Counted from the stretch's first letter, positions 22,974 through 31,665 are shown. The stretch is DNA of 37,274 nt from Bryobacterales bacterium (GCA_003167255.1 PMTR01000081.1:36909-74182), one strand, 5' to 3'. Notes: generated from the sequence alone by a model not told the origin. Numbers and translations: made by a program.

Positions 22974-23447
22974 TCACTGAATCGCTGCGATCCGCCGCAT
23001 CACGGATTTGACCTTGCGGCCATACGCGGCGTCGGGGTTGTACGTAGCCAAAATCTTGTCCAGGCTCTTGTCCCGGTATAGGCCGGAGTGGGCCAGGCGA
23101 TAGCCGACAGTATAGATGCCTGCGGCGGGGGTGGAGAACTGCGCGCGGCCGGAATCCCAGCCGAAAATATTGTTATTCCGCCCGGCTTTCCCACCGGTGG
23201 ATTCCACGTACGAGATGCTGGGGAGCAGGCGCCAGTCCAGTGTATAGGTATCGGCAACATCGAGGAACTCGTCGGCATACCGGCTGGCCGGGCAACTGCC
23301 CTTATCGAAAAACTGATGAAGCGCAGCATAACGGGGATCGAGGCGGTAATCCGGGGCCGGGGCACGGTGGATCTTCTGCGGCGATAAAACCACCGGCAGC
23401 GATGCCATACCGAACATCACCAAACCTCCGGACAATAGTCTTCTCAT
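22974..23447 (-). CDS. Secreted glucosaminidase/lysozyme-like protein
   Basis: The 157-residue protein has a signal peptide (MRRLLSGGLVMFGMASLPVVLS) and one domain resembling the mannosyl-glycoprotein endo-N-acetylglucosaminidase/lysozyme-like group. LLPSISYVESTGGKAG holds the probable catalytic glutamate E82, followed by NNNIFGWDSG and a PAAGIYTVGYRLAHS helix. Family members cut the glycan strands of peptidoglycan, so a periplasmic cell-wall hydrolase is the likely role. AAAGGA lies nine bases before ATG 23447. The gene has its own promoter and an unusually long leader upstream. A lytic transglycosylase activity is the main alternative. Confidence 0.72.
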   Translation of the reverse strand: MRRLLSGGLVMFGMASLPVVLSPQKIHRAPAPDYRLDPRYAALHQFFDKGSCPASRYADEFLDVADTYTLDWRLLPSISYVESTGGKAGRNNNIFGWDSGRAQFSTPAAGIYTVGYRLAHSGLYRDKSLDKILATYNPDAAYGRKVKSVMRRIAAIQ

Positions 23448-23621
23448 GTCTTAAGGTCCTTTAAATTCAATGGCTTGTGCTGCCTGAAGAGGCCCGCTAA
23501 AGCGAGCGCAAAGCAGCTTGGAAAAGCGGCGGAAGCAAGAGCTCCCGAAGAATAAGGAAATGAGTCGGACTAAGGAACTGACATAAGGACTGATTATACC
23601 ACTATGAGGAGTAGGGGTTCA
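23448..23621 (-). promoter_or_regulatory. Promoter and long, possibly structured leader of the glucosaminidase-like gene
   Basis: An extended -10 (TGGTATAAT, 23601-23593) with a weak -35 TGAACC (23621-23616) at 17 bases predicts a start near 23586, and thus a leader of about 138 bases. Within it are a seven-pair stem with a four-base loop (23530-23547), GCTTTTCCAAGC, and an outer GCTGC/GCAGC closure at 23479-23517. That closure encloses CGCTTTAGCG. I could not match it to a known riboswitch class. Confidence 0.45.
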
Positions 23622-23640
23622 GGCTGGAGGCCGACCCCAT

Positions 23641-23730
23641 GTGGGGCCAGGCTTTCAGCCTGCCGCCGGCTTTTAGCCGGCGTTCCTCGCGCTTGTGGCG
23701 AGACGCCGGGGCAGAAGACCGGCGGCAGGC
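23641..23730. repeat. Palindromic repeat element near the end of the RIC gene, family A-related
   Basis: GCCTGCCGCCGG at 23658-23669 is perfectly inverted at 23719-23730. The left side starts GTGGGGCCAGGCTTTCAGCC, like family A, and continues GCCGGCTTTTAGCCGGC. It lies between the RIC stop and the promoter of the next gene. A shorter relative is at 33491. Confidence 0.6.
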
Positions 23731-23736
23731 AGGCTA

Positions 23737-24459
23737 TTAGCGCGGTTCCAAGGCGACCGCGCGGGGGAACAGAATGTTGTTCTCCAGGTGGATATGCTGG
23801 TGGAGGTCGCGCTCCATTCGCTCGAGCTCGAAATAGAACGCCCGGAACGTGTTGCAGGCGTCTTCCGGCGGCGTGTAGCCGGCGGTAAGCTGGCGCATGC
23901 TGCCCAGCGCCTGGCCGGCGGAATCGTGCTCCGCCACCATCACGCGGATGGGATTGCGGACCGATCCGCAATGGAATTCGCGGGCTCCCGGGCCGCTGCC
24001 TTCTTCCAGGGACCGGATCAGCGGGAACAGAATCAGCTCTTCCTTCATGAGGTGGCCTTCCAGCTCCTCCTTCATCGCCCGGAAGGTTTGGGCCAGGGGT
24101 AGCAGCATGGTGCCGTGGCGCGCGGAATGTTTGGCCAGGATCTTCTCCAGCATGCCATCCAGGCGGGGAAGCTGCGTCTTCATGTAGACGTGGTGAGTGC
24201 TGGCGATATGGTCGATCAGCAGGTTCAGCGGGGTGGATTGCCAGTCCGGCTGAGGTGCCGCGGTCGAAGCCGGGTGAGCCTGGCCTTCGATTTCCTCCAG
24301 CACGGCGGCTGGATCGAGACCGCGCGTGCGGCAAACCTGGTCGAAAGCCTGCCCGCCGCCGCAACAATAATCGATGCCGAACCGTTCGAAAACTTGTGCG
24401 CATCCAGGCATCCGGGCGGCCAGTTCGCCAACCGTGATTTCCGTAGAAAGTATGCTCAT
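23737..24459 (-). CDS. ric: Iron-sulfur cluster repair di-iron protein RIC (YtfE/ScdA)
   Basis: The 240-residue protein begins with the DUF542 domain (ITVGELAARMPGCAQVFERFGIDYCCGGG, cysteines C32-C33). It continues with a hemerythrin-like four-helix domain (about 75-235) that supplies His and Glu di-iron ligands in LIDHIASTHHVYMK, HLMKEELILFP, VAEHDSAG and HQHIHLENNILFP. RIC restores iron-sulfur clusters damaged by nitric oxide or peroxide, in the cytosol. ATG 24459 fits the family start and lacks a ribosome site, suggesting a leaderless message. Its upstream palindrome matches the one at norZ, tying it to the NO response. It is monocistronic here. Confidence 0.95.
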   Translation of the reverse strand: MSILSTEITVGELAARMPGCAQVFERFGIDYCCGGGQAFDQVCRTRGLDPAAVLEEIEGQAHPASTAAPQPDWQSTPLNLLIDHIASTHHVYMKTQLPRLDGMLEKILAKHSARHGTMLLPLAQTFRAMKEELEGHLMKEELILFPLIRSLEEGSGPGAREFHCGSVRNPIRVMVAEHDSAGQALGSMRQLTAGYTPPEDACNTFRAFYFELERMERDLHQHIHLENNILFPRAVALEPR

Positions 24460-24465
24460 GTCTTG

Positions 24466-24507
24466 AGTTTGGCGCCAGCGGGAAACCATGTCGGTGACTG
24501 GAGTCAC
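24466..24507 (-). promoter_or_regulatory. ric promoter: CRP/FNR-type palindrome GTGACTCCAGTCAC (24494-24507)
   Basis: The palindrome is centred exactly 41.5 bases upstream of the A of the ric ATG. With a leaderless start at that A, this is a class II activator position. The -12 to -7 hexamer is then CAAACT, matching TATAAT at only three of six bases, as expected for an activator-dependent promoter. Reading toward the gene it shares CCGTGACTNCNGTCAC with the norZ site. The regulator is outside the window. Confidence 0.55.
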
Positions 24508-24659
24508 GGGGCCACCGCGCGAAGGTTCTGCTGGTATACGTCGACTGACGTTCCGGTACTGCTATATCATGAGATTATGCCGGTTTTGTGCATGTACGGG
24601 TGGCGCAAAACATTCGGGTGGCTTAGAGTGAAAGAGAATCAGGTGGTGTGAGGAAACCC

Positions 24660-27038
24660 ATGCGCTCCAAACGTACAAACGTGATCGTTCTGATGGCCTT
24701 GATGGCGTTGGTGTCGTGCAGTCGCGACCCCAACTCCGCCAAGAAACACTATCTCGAGAGCGGCGACAGATACTATACAAAAGGCCGGTACAAAGAAGCG
24801 GCCATTCAATATTCGAACGCCATAAAAATGGATCCGCGATTCGGACCAGCGCACTACAAGCTTGCGTTGGCCGACCTGAAGAAAACGCCGCGCCCCGACC
24901 TGGGCGGGGCGCTGAAGTCTCTGCGGCGCGCGGTGGAGTTGCTCAAGGGTAACAACGCGTACCAGGCAGAGTACCTGGATTCGATGGTCCAGCTCTCCGA
25001 AATTTACCTGGTCTTCTTGAAAGACAAGCAGTCGCTGGAAGAAGTGGACAGCTACTGCGGCATCCTCTTGAAACGGGATCCGAAATCGTTCGACGGCCAC
25101 CGGCTGCGCGGCGACTGGAATTTTGTGCGCGCCACCCAGGCGTTCCGCGTTGCCAATAAGGCTGAAGGCATGAGGCTGGTGGGCGAGGCGTTCAATGAAT
25201 ACGCCCAGGCCGATGCTGTGAAGCCGGGTGACCAGGCCGTCACTATGCAACTGGCGAAAGCGCTGGCGACGGAGGGCAAGTACCCGGAAGCCGAGCAGGA
25301 GTTCAAGAAGGCTATCACGCTGGATAAGACCAAGCCCGACCCCTATAGCGAGCTGTACAAGCTGTACATGATTGAGGGGAAGCCGGCCGATGGCGAACAG
25401 GTGCTTAAACTGGCAGCCCAGAACAATCCGAAGCAGTTCAACTACCTGGAAATGTTGGCTTACCACTATGGCCAGCAGAACCGCCGCGAAGATATGGTCA
25501 ACGTTCTGCAGCAGATCAAGTCGCACGCCAACGAGTGGGACCAGGCTTATCTGAAAGTGGGAGATTTCTATATGCTCTTGGGCGACGGCGATTCGGCGCT
25601 GAAGGAATACCGCGACGGAATGTCGAAAGATCCCAAGCAGAAGACCAAGTACCAGAAGCGTATCATCGAAGTGCTGATGCGGCAGGGCAAGCGGTCCGAA
25701 GCCGCCGAGATCAACAGCCAGATTCTCAAAGCCAATCCGGAAGACAACGACGCGCGCGGTCTGGCGGCGACCCTGCTGCTCGACCGGGGCGACGTTTCGA
25801 AGGCGGCGGCGGAGCTGGAGAACCTTGTAACCCGCGCGCCCGACAATCCGGTGGCGCACTACAACCTGGGCCGGGCCTACGTGGCGCGCGGCGAATGGGC
25901 GCAGGCCAAGCAGCAGTTTCAGAAGGCCATCGAGATTAGGCCGGATTACATTCTGGCCCGCATCACGCTGGCGCAACTGGAACTCAGCCAGCACGACTAC
26001 GAAGCGGCGCTGAAAACCGCCCAGGATATCCTCGAGAAGCTCGATCGCAACAACCTGAACGCGCGGCTGCTCGAATCCGGGGCGCTGACCGGCCTGAAGA
26101 AGTACGGAGATTCCAAAACGCTGCTGAACGCCATGTTGAAAGCCAGCCCCAGTTCTCCCGAGATTCACTTTCAACTCGGTGCAGTGGCTTTGGCGGAGAA
26201 CCGCTACAAGGATGCCGAGGATTCCTTCAAGCGGGCCTACGAGCTGAATCCAGCCAATTCCCGCCCCCTCATGGGCATGGTGGCAAACGACATGGCCCAG
26301 CACAAGCCGGATGCCGCGCTCCAACTGCTGCAGGCCGAATCCAAGAAAGCCCCCAACCGGCTGGATCTGCTCGTCGGCCTGGCCAATACCTCGGCGGAAG
26401 CGGGCCGGTATGACGAGTCCATCGGCTACTATCAGCGGGTTCTCGACGGCCTGGACAAGAACTCCAGATCGCGCGGTGAAATCTACATGTTCATGGGCGA
26501 GACGTATCGCCGTAAAGGAGACAACAACAACGCCATCGCCGCGCTACAAAATGCCCGCGCGGCTGTTCCCGACAGCGAGAATGTATTGCTCCTCCTGGCG
26601 CTGACGTTGGATAACGCCGGCCACCTCGCCGAAGCTCGGAAGGTCTACGAAGCCATCATCCGGATGAACCCGAACAATGGCCAGGCGCTGAACAACCTGG
26701 CCTACCTGATGGTGGAAACCGGATTGGATACCGACGTGGCCCTTTCCTATGTCCAGAGGGCCAAACAACTGCTGCCCGATATGCCGGAAGTTACCGACAC
26801 GCTTGGCTGGATTTACCTCAAGAAGGCGCAATACGATTACGCCGTGGGCGCATTTCAGGACCTCGTTGCCAAAGCGCCGGGGCACTCCACCTTCCACTAC
26901 CATCTGGGCATGGCGTACAAAATGAAGGGCGACAAAGGGAAGGCCATTTCGGAGCTGCACGAAGCCCTCAAATACAACCCAACCGCACAGGAACACCAGA
27001 AGATCAACGACCTGTTGAGCCAGTTGGGCGGTAATTAG
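24660..27038 (+). CDS. Large TPR-repeat lipoprotein
   Basis: The 792-residue protein starts at ATG 24660, with GAGGAA about six bases upstream. The leader ends in a lipobox (LMALVSC, then SRDPN), so it is probably a lipid-anchored envelope protein. The rest is almost entirely tetratricopeptide repeats (at least fifteen), for example GDRYYTKGRYKEAAIQYSNA, PVAHYNLGRAYVARGEWAQA, and a final HYHLGMAYKMKGDKGKAISE. The layout resembles TPR proteins linked to exopolysaccharide or protein export, such as PrsT-type proteins. No EPS cluster or PEP-CTERM gene is in view. It probably scaffolds an envelope complex. It converges, with nine bases between stops, on the VWA gene. Confidence 0.85.
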   Translation: MRSKRTNVIVLMALMALVSCSRDPNSAKKHYLESGDRYYTKGRYKEAAIQYSNAIKMDPRFGPAHYKLALADLKKTPRPDLGGALKSLRRAVELLKGNNAYQAEYLDSMVQLSEIYLVFLKDKQSLEEVDSYCGILLKRDPKSFDGHRLRGDWNFVRATQAFRVANKAEGMRLVGEAFNEYAQADAVKPGDQAVTMQLAKALATEGKYPEAEQEFKKAITLDKTKPDPYSELYKLYMIEGKPADGEQVLKLAAQNNPKQFNYLEMLAYHYGQQNRREDMVNVLQQIKSHANEWDQAYLKVGDFYMLLGDGDSALKEYRDGMSKDPKQKTKYQKRIIEVLMRQGKRSEAAEINSQILKANPEDNDARGLAATLLLDRGDVSKAAAELENLVTRAPDNPVAHYNLGRAYVARGEWAQAKQQFQKAIEIRPDYILARITLAQLELSQHDYEAALKTAQDILEKLDRNNLNARLLESGALTGLKKYGDSKTLLNAMLKASPSSPEIHFQLGAVALAENRYKDAEDSFKRAYELNPANSRPLMGMVANDMAQHKPDAALQLLQAESKKAPNRLDLLVGLANTSAEAGRYDESIGYYQRVLDGLDKNSRSRGEIYMFMGETYRRKGDNNNAIAALQNARAAVPDSENVLLLLALTLDNAGHLAEARKVYEAIIRMNPNNGQALNNLAYLMVETGLDTDVALSYVQRAKQLLPDMPEVTDTLGWIYLKKAQYDYAVGAFQDLVAKAPGHSTFHYHLGMAYKMKGDKGKAISELHEALKYNPTAQEHQKINDLLSQLGGN

Positions 27039-27047
27039 GGCGCCCGC

Positions 27048-28031
27048 TCACAGGATGCGGGTGGGGCGGTAACCGGGGCGGTATTTCAGACGCAGCTTCT
27101 TTCCCGGGTCGCTGATGATCTCCACCAACAGCTTGCGGAACCCCTCGTTGGGGTTCGCCGCCGGGTAGTACGTCACGGTATAGGCGTTGCTCATTTCCTC
27201 GCGGACGTCGTCCAGGGCTTCCACCTGTTTCTGCCAGGTGCGCGCCCAGAAGGCCTTGCCTCCGGTCTGCGCCGCCATGCGGCGGAATACGGCACTGGAG
27301 ATGGGGTCTTTATTCACTTCGCTGGTGGAGATGACGTAGATGGGAATGCCTTCGTCCTCGGCCACGGCGCGCACGTCGTCGGGGGCCACCATGCTGGCGT
27401 TATCGGGGCCGTTCGAGAAGACGATCACCACTTTGCGTCCAGGCACCTTGGCGGCATCGCGCAAGGTCAGCAGCAGGGCGTTATACAGCGCGGTATCGTC
27501 GCCCGCCACGGAGTTGCGCAGGCCGTCGATGGCATCGCCCTTCTCCCGCGTCAGGCTGGCGGCGCGCGAAAGGTTGCGGCTGAAAGTGTAGACCGCTACG
27601 GAATCGGCGCCGTCCAGGCCGCGCACAAATTCGGCGATGGCGTCTTCGGCGTAGACGAAGCCCTTGTACATGAAGTTGCTGGTATCGAAGAGCACGAAGA
27701 CGTTGGTGCCCACGAAAGCATCGGGGTGCTCCAGGCCGGGCAGTTCGTCCTTGCGCGCTTCAAGCAGGGGACGGGTGGAACCATCCTCCGCCACTGCCAG
27801 GGGTGTGCCGGCGCCCTCCGCAAAGGTCGAGATGCGCTGCAGAATTCCGTCCTCATAGATGCGGAAATCGCCTGGCTTGAGGCCTTTGATGTAATGGTTC
27901 TTGCTGTCGGTCACCTGAAAGCTCAGCACCACCATGTCTACCTTGACCTTGAAGATGGGCCGCTGGCTCTGGGCATGGAGGAGCACGCCTCCAGCCGTCG
28001 TTCCGAGGAATCCACGTCGCGAGATGGTCAT
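27048..28031 (-). CDS. Secreted VWA-domain protein of the acidobacterial VWFA-like type
   Basis: The 327-residue protein has a twin-arginine leader (MTISRRGFLGTTAGG). The start of the mature part, VKVDMVVLSFQVTDSKNHYI followed by LKPGDFRIYEDG, is characteristic of a VWFA-related family (TIGR03436) expanded in Acidobacteria. The metal-ion site that is usually DXSXS appears as DTSNF (116-120), so metal binding may be lost or changed. Later are YTFSRN, DDTALYNALLLTLRDAA and VVIVFSNGPDNAS. The role is probably protein-protein adhesion in the envelope. It starts six bases after the 1134-residue gene, whose stop (TAGG) may serve as its ribosome site, so the two are one operon. Confidence 0.88.
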   Translation of the reverse strand: MTISRRGFLGTTAGGVLLHAQSQRPIFKVKVDMVVLSFQVTDSKNHYIKGLKPGDFRIYEDGILQRISTFAEGAGTPLAVAEDGSTRPLLEARKDELPGLEHPDAFVGTNVFVLFDTSNFMYKGFVYAEDAIAEFVRGLDGADSVAVYTFSRNLSRAASLTREKGDAIDGLRNSVAGDDTALYNALLLTLRDAAKVPGRKVVIVFSNGPDNASMVAPDDVRAVAEDEGIPIYVISTSEVNKDPISSAVFRRMAAQTGGKAFWARTWQKQVEALDDVREEMSNAYTVTYYPAANPNEGFRKLLVEIISDPGKKLRLKYRPGYRPTRIL

Positions 28032-28037
28032 CGTTGC

Positions 28038-31000
28038 CTACCGGTTTGGTAATTCCTGAAGTCCAGTTTTCGGTTCGCCGTTCGCGCCCGCGCGGGCGTG
28101 TGCGCGGACCTCTTCACCGACATGCCGCAGCGATTTCAGCACGGCCGGCCAATCCTCCAGATGGGAGGCGAAAATCTCCTCCACCAGTTTTTGAGTCCAT
28201 TCGGGAATCCGCACATTGAGTTGCGATGGCGGCAGGCTGAGCTCGTCGGCCAGGGCCGCCCAATAAAGCGTATTGGATTCCCAGCTCTCCGCCATAATGC
28301 GGCTGGAGTATCCCATTAGGGTGGGAAACGTGCGAAGGTTCAGCAACTCCGGCTGATAGGAATTCGCCAGCGTCGGCTTGGGTGTGCCAAAAGCCCGCGA
28401 AATGGCGGCGTAATTGACTTCTTGCGGCGAGGCTTCCGCCAGTCGCCGGAGTTCGGCCAGCAGGCAGGAAGGATCGCCGGCGCGGCGCGATGCCAGGTCG
28501 CGCGCCACGTCGAACAGTTCCGAGGGAGTCACTTGATTGACCGCCTCCGCGCCGTTGCCTTGCGCCAGAAGCTCCGTGACCGCGCTGCTGCGTACCGGCG
28601 CGGCGACTTTCGCGAGCGCTTCGGCCACCTGATTGCGAATCCCCTCATCCAGCGCCGCTTCGCCGAACAACTCGCGTCCATAGCGCAGGTGCAGGCCCAC
28701 CCAGTGCAACTGGGAAGGCGTCACGGTCCACCACCGGGGAGTCTTGGCGCTGAGAATCATCTGGGGAACCAGGTCGCCCCAGATGAGCGCCTGCGTGTGG
28801 GTCGGGATGAGAAAGTTCTGTTCCGCTTCCGCCAGCGCATAGGGCAGCGCGGAGAGCGACCCCACCAGGCGGCCGCCGCCGTTCGACGGCCATCCCGTTC
28901 CGAACATTTCCGTGGTGCGCCAGGTAGTCGGCGTAGCCGGCATTCCCAGGAAATCGTGGCTACGCACGAAAAGCGGGTTGGTGTAGAGGATCTGTGCCCC
29001 CGGCGGCGCGTAGTAAGCGTAGTTGAAGGCCAGCAACGTATCGCGCAGCAGCGGGGCGAGCTGCGCGCGGATCTCTTTCAGCTTCTCGCCGTCGGCGCCG
29101 GCGCGTTCCACCGCCGCCCGCAGGTTGAGCTTGCGCTCCGCGTCGATGTGGCGATCGGTCCAATAGCCGTAGCCCATGGCGTTCTGTTCGTTGGCAGTCA
29201 ACGGGGCCCGCGGCAGGGGAATCTCGTTGATGCGGCTGGCGAGCTTGGCCACCAGGGTGGTATTCAACTTGGCGCCTTTGGAAACGCTCTCCAGATTGTC
29301 GGCGAGATCGAAAAGCGTTTCCAGCGGAATCACGCGCTGCGATTCCAGAATGCGCCTCATGTCCTGCGCCATTTCTTCACGCGCATCGGCGCTCGCGGTC
29401 TCCGGTCCGGTGAGCAGCCCAACCACGCGTTCCTGCGGCGCGGCGGCCGCCGATCCGGGGGCGGCGCCCAGCAGTTTCTGCACGGCCGCGCGTCCCGCAT
29501 CGAACAGATCGCGATTGCTGTGCAACTGGGCGAACGGGCTCACCATGGCCGCGAACGTCTCATCGGCCTGCGCTTCCGCAATGGTCTGCTGCCGGACCAG
29601 AATCTGCCACAATCCGGTCACCGACTGGAACGTCCCGGCGACATCCGCCTTGAAGGCCTGGTCGCGCATGTGGCCGATGTTCTCCGCCGTATCGAGGAAC
29701 TGGATGATGGAGTGGTCGCTCAAGCTGCGGGATTCGGCGAACAGCGTGTACTGGCTGCCGTAGTCGTGATAGGCGCGGGCCAGTTTATCTACGGTGGCGG
29801 GGTCGAGCGGCTTGGCGCGGCCGCGATCCAGGTCGGTGATCGCCATGAAGATTTTCAGCGGCTCGTTCTCGACGCTCTTGCGGCACAGCGCGAACAGCGC
29901 TTCCAGCACGTCGTCGGGCTCTTTCCAGGTGGTAGCCAGGCGCGTCAGCTTGCCGTCGTACTTCCCCTGCGGGTGGTTGACGAAGAGCGTCTTCCAGACC
30001 TCCAGGTTCCCTGGGATATGCGGCTTGCCGTCCGCATTCATCTGCAGACGCGTGGTGAACAGCATCATGTCGGTGTTGGAGCGGAAGACCGGCCGAGCCG
30101 GCCCGGGGCTGGTGATGCGGCCGCGCACCGCGGTGTAGAAGCGCTTCATGCGAACCGGGTCAGTGAGGTATTCCTCGACCGGCCCGTGAATCCGCGCTAA
30201 GGCGTCGTACAGGCTGGCCAGCCAGCCGTCGTCTTTAGCCAACAGCTTGTCGAAGAAATCGGTGCCCTTGTCCGGGGAGGCGCCCGTCAACTCGGCCCAC
30301 GCCGCGGCCGACCGCGCGCCGCCCGGCACCATCGCCTTGCCGTTGCGGATTTCAAACATTCCACCGAAAAAATCGAGCACATGAGAAAATGCTTTGAGTC
30401 GCGTGTAGGGAACCGCGGTGCGAAGCTCGCCGGCGGTGGCGCGGTCCAGCTTGGCGAGGCCCAAATACAAGCGGCACTGCGCCGGATCTGCGATGAGCGA
30501 TTCCAGGAAGTCGCCGGGTTCCTTGTCCTTGGCGCCCCCGAACCAGTATTCCGTTCCGAACAGTACCGGGACCATGGTGGGGTGGAAATCGTACAAGAAG
30601 GGGCGGTTGGTCCGCAAGGCCTGCTCGAGCCGGTTGAGCGGAAACCCGGAATCCGTGGTCAGGAAGGCCCGTGCCGCGTTGACGGTTTCAAGCACCACTT
30701 CGGCCCCGCAACCGCCGCGCATGCGGAATCCGAGGATGCGCAACAGCTCCGCCACCGTGGGTGAATCGCAGTTCTCGATCTTGATTGCCTCGGCGTCGCC
30801 GGCCAGCTTTTCGAGTTCGCGCGCCTGTGAGATGTAGCGGTGCACCAGCTTCAGGTATTCGGTTTGTTCCAGGGCTTCGTTGCTGTGGGACGCCTGGTAG
30901 CCGTTGGTCACCACGTTGCGGGCGAGCGCCGGCAGAATGTCATCGGGGCCGGCGTCGGGTGAAATGGCGGCCATCCGGGCGAAAGAGCGCAACGGTCCCG

Positions 31001-31442
31001 GAATCGGCGCGGTGGCTCCAGCCGGTGCGCTGGTGGACGCCGGTGGGGGGACGCTCGCCAGCGCGAGGCTCTTGCCGGTTGCCGTGCGGTAGGCTTCGGC
31101 GTCGCGCGCGGCGGCTTCGCGGTCGCCCGCCAGAAGATCGAGCGCCGTCAGGCGCTGGGCGATGATTCCGGCGCGGGCTTTGTTCCCCCCGCTCGCCAGC
31201 GCGGCCAGCAGCCGGGAATAGGCTTCGCGGCTGCCGGGGTCGCCATACTGGTCGAGGAATTCAGCGTACGCGTTCAGCGCGGGGATGCTGTTGGGCTGTG
31301 CCTCGACGGCCTGGGCCAAGGCGGCGCGGGCGCCCGCTACCTCGCCGGCTGCCTCCATTTCGCGAGCCTGATTCTGAGCACCGTTCAGAGCTGGTGACGC
31401 CAGTGCCAGCCCGAATACCGCCACAGCCGTAAAACGCTTCAT
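28038..31442 (-). CDS. Large secreted protein of unknown function, 1134 aa
   Basis: I do not recognise this family. A signal peptide (MKRFTAVAVFGLALASPALNG) is followed by TPR-like helices at about 25-115 and a low-complexity Ala/Pro/Ser linker (128-150). About 980 residues of mainly alpha-helical sequence rich in Ala and Leu follow, with aromatic patches such as FLYDFHPTMVPVLFGTEYWFGG and AFNYAYYAPPGAQILYTNP. No catalytic motif, zinc site or membrane segment stands out. Start ATG 31442 has GGAGGG at six bases. It is the first gene of an operon with the VWA protein and faces the TPR lipoprotein, so all three may belong to one envelope complex; that is inference. Confidence 0.85.
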   Translation of the reverse strand: MKRFTAVAVFGLALASPALNGAQNQAREMEAAGEVAGARAALAQAVEAQPNSIPALNAYAEFLDQYGDPGSREAYSRLLAALASGGNKARAGIIAQRLTALDLLAGDREAAARDAEAYRTATGKSLALASVPPPASTSAPAGATAPIPGPLRSFARMAAISPDAGPDDILPALARNVVTNGYQASHSNEALEQTEYLKLVHRYISQARELEKLAGDAEAIKIENCDSPTVAELLRILGFRMRGGCGAEVVLETVNAARAFLTTDSGFPLNRLEQALRTNRPFLYDFHPTMVPVLFGTEYWFGGAKDKEPGDFLESLIADPAQCRLYLGLAKLDRATAGELRTAVPYTRLKAFSHVLDFFGGMFEIRNGKAMVPGGARSAAAWAELTGASPDKGTDFFDKLLAKDDGWLASLYDALARIHGPVEEYLTDPVRMKRFYTAVRGRITSPGPARPVFRSNTDMMLFTTRLQMNADGKPHIPGNLEVWKTLFVNHPQGKYDGKLTRLATTWKEPDDVLEALFALCRKSVENEPLKIFMAITDLDRGRAKPLDPATVDKLARAYHDYGSQYTLFAESRSLSDHSIIQFLDTAENIGHMRDQAFKADVAGTFQSVTGLWQILVRQQTIAEAQADETFAAMVSPFAQLHSNRDLFDAGRAAVQKLLGAAPGSAAAAPQERVVGLLTGPETASADAREEMAQDMRRILESQRVIPLETLFDLADNLESVSKGAKLNTTLVAKLASRINEIPLPRAPLTANEQNAMGYGYWTDRHIDAERKLNLRAAVERAGADGEKLKEIRAQLAPLLRDTLLAFNYAYYAPPGAQILYTNPLFVRSHDFLGMPATPTTWRTTEMFGTGWPSNGGGRLVGSLSALPYALAEAEQNFLIPTHTQALIWGDLVPQMILSAKTPRWWTVTPSQLHWVGLHLRYGRELFGEAALDEGIRNQVAEALAKVAAPVRSSAVTELLAQGNGAEAVNQVTPSELFDVARDLASRRAGDPSCLLAELRRLAEASPQEVNYAAISRAFGTPKPTLANSYQPELLNLRTFPTLMGYSSRIMAESWESNTLYWAALADELSLPPSQLNVRIPEWTQKLVEEIFASHLEDWPAVLKSLRHVGEEVRAHARAGANGEPKTGLQELPNR

Positions 31443-31472
31443 GCCGGCCCTCCGTTACTGTTGAATCACTCT

Positions 31473-31539
31473 ACCACGAGCCGCCGTGGTTTGGTGATTC
31501 TAAACCAATCAAAACACGCGCCGCAAGTATACGCGTGTT
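31473..31539. promoter_or_regulatory. Inverted repeats in the gap between the 1134-aa gene and the sensor kinase
   Basis: AACACGCG at 31513-31520 is perfectly inverted at 31532-31539, with an 11-base spacer. A smaller palindrome, CCACG-N5-CCGTGG, lies at about 31473-31488. The gap 31443-31665 separates divergent genes and must hold both promoters. The repeats could be operators. The rest of the 223 bases shows no gene. Confidence 0.35.
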
Positions 31540-31665
31540 AAAAGGTGAAAACTGGGCTGGGAAAAGTCCCGTCGGCCAGCCGGTTCATCCCAGCGGAACA
31601 GCCGTTCATCGGAAAGCACGCCCTTTCGTCGCTCGACCGGCCGCGCCGCCGCTCCACCAACTACC

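Noticed and set aside
23461-23530. Plus-strand AGCGCAAAGC reminiscent of part of a cyclic-di-GMP (GEMM) riboswitch.
   Set aside because: It lies on the wrong strand for the gene it would control, and the other conserved GEMM core segments are missing.
24639-26324. A 561-codon minus-strand frame opposite the TPR lipoprotein.
   Set aside because: Forward TPR periodicity and a lipobox identify the real gene; the reverse frame mirrors the repeats.
28422-30200. A 592-codon forward frame antisense to the 1134-aa secreted protein.
   Set aside because: The minus-strand protein has a signal peptide, good ribosome site and operon partner. The forward translation is Arg/Gly/Gln-rich without motifs.
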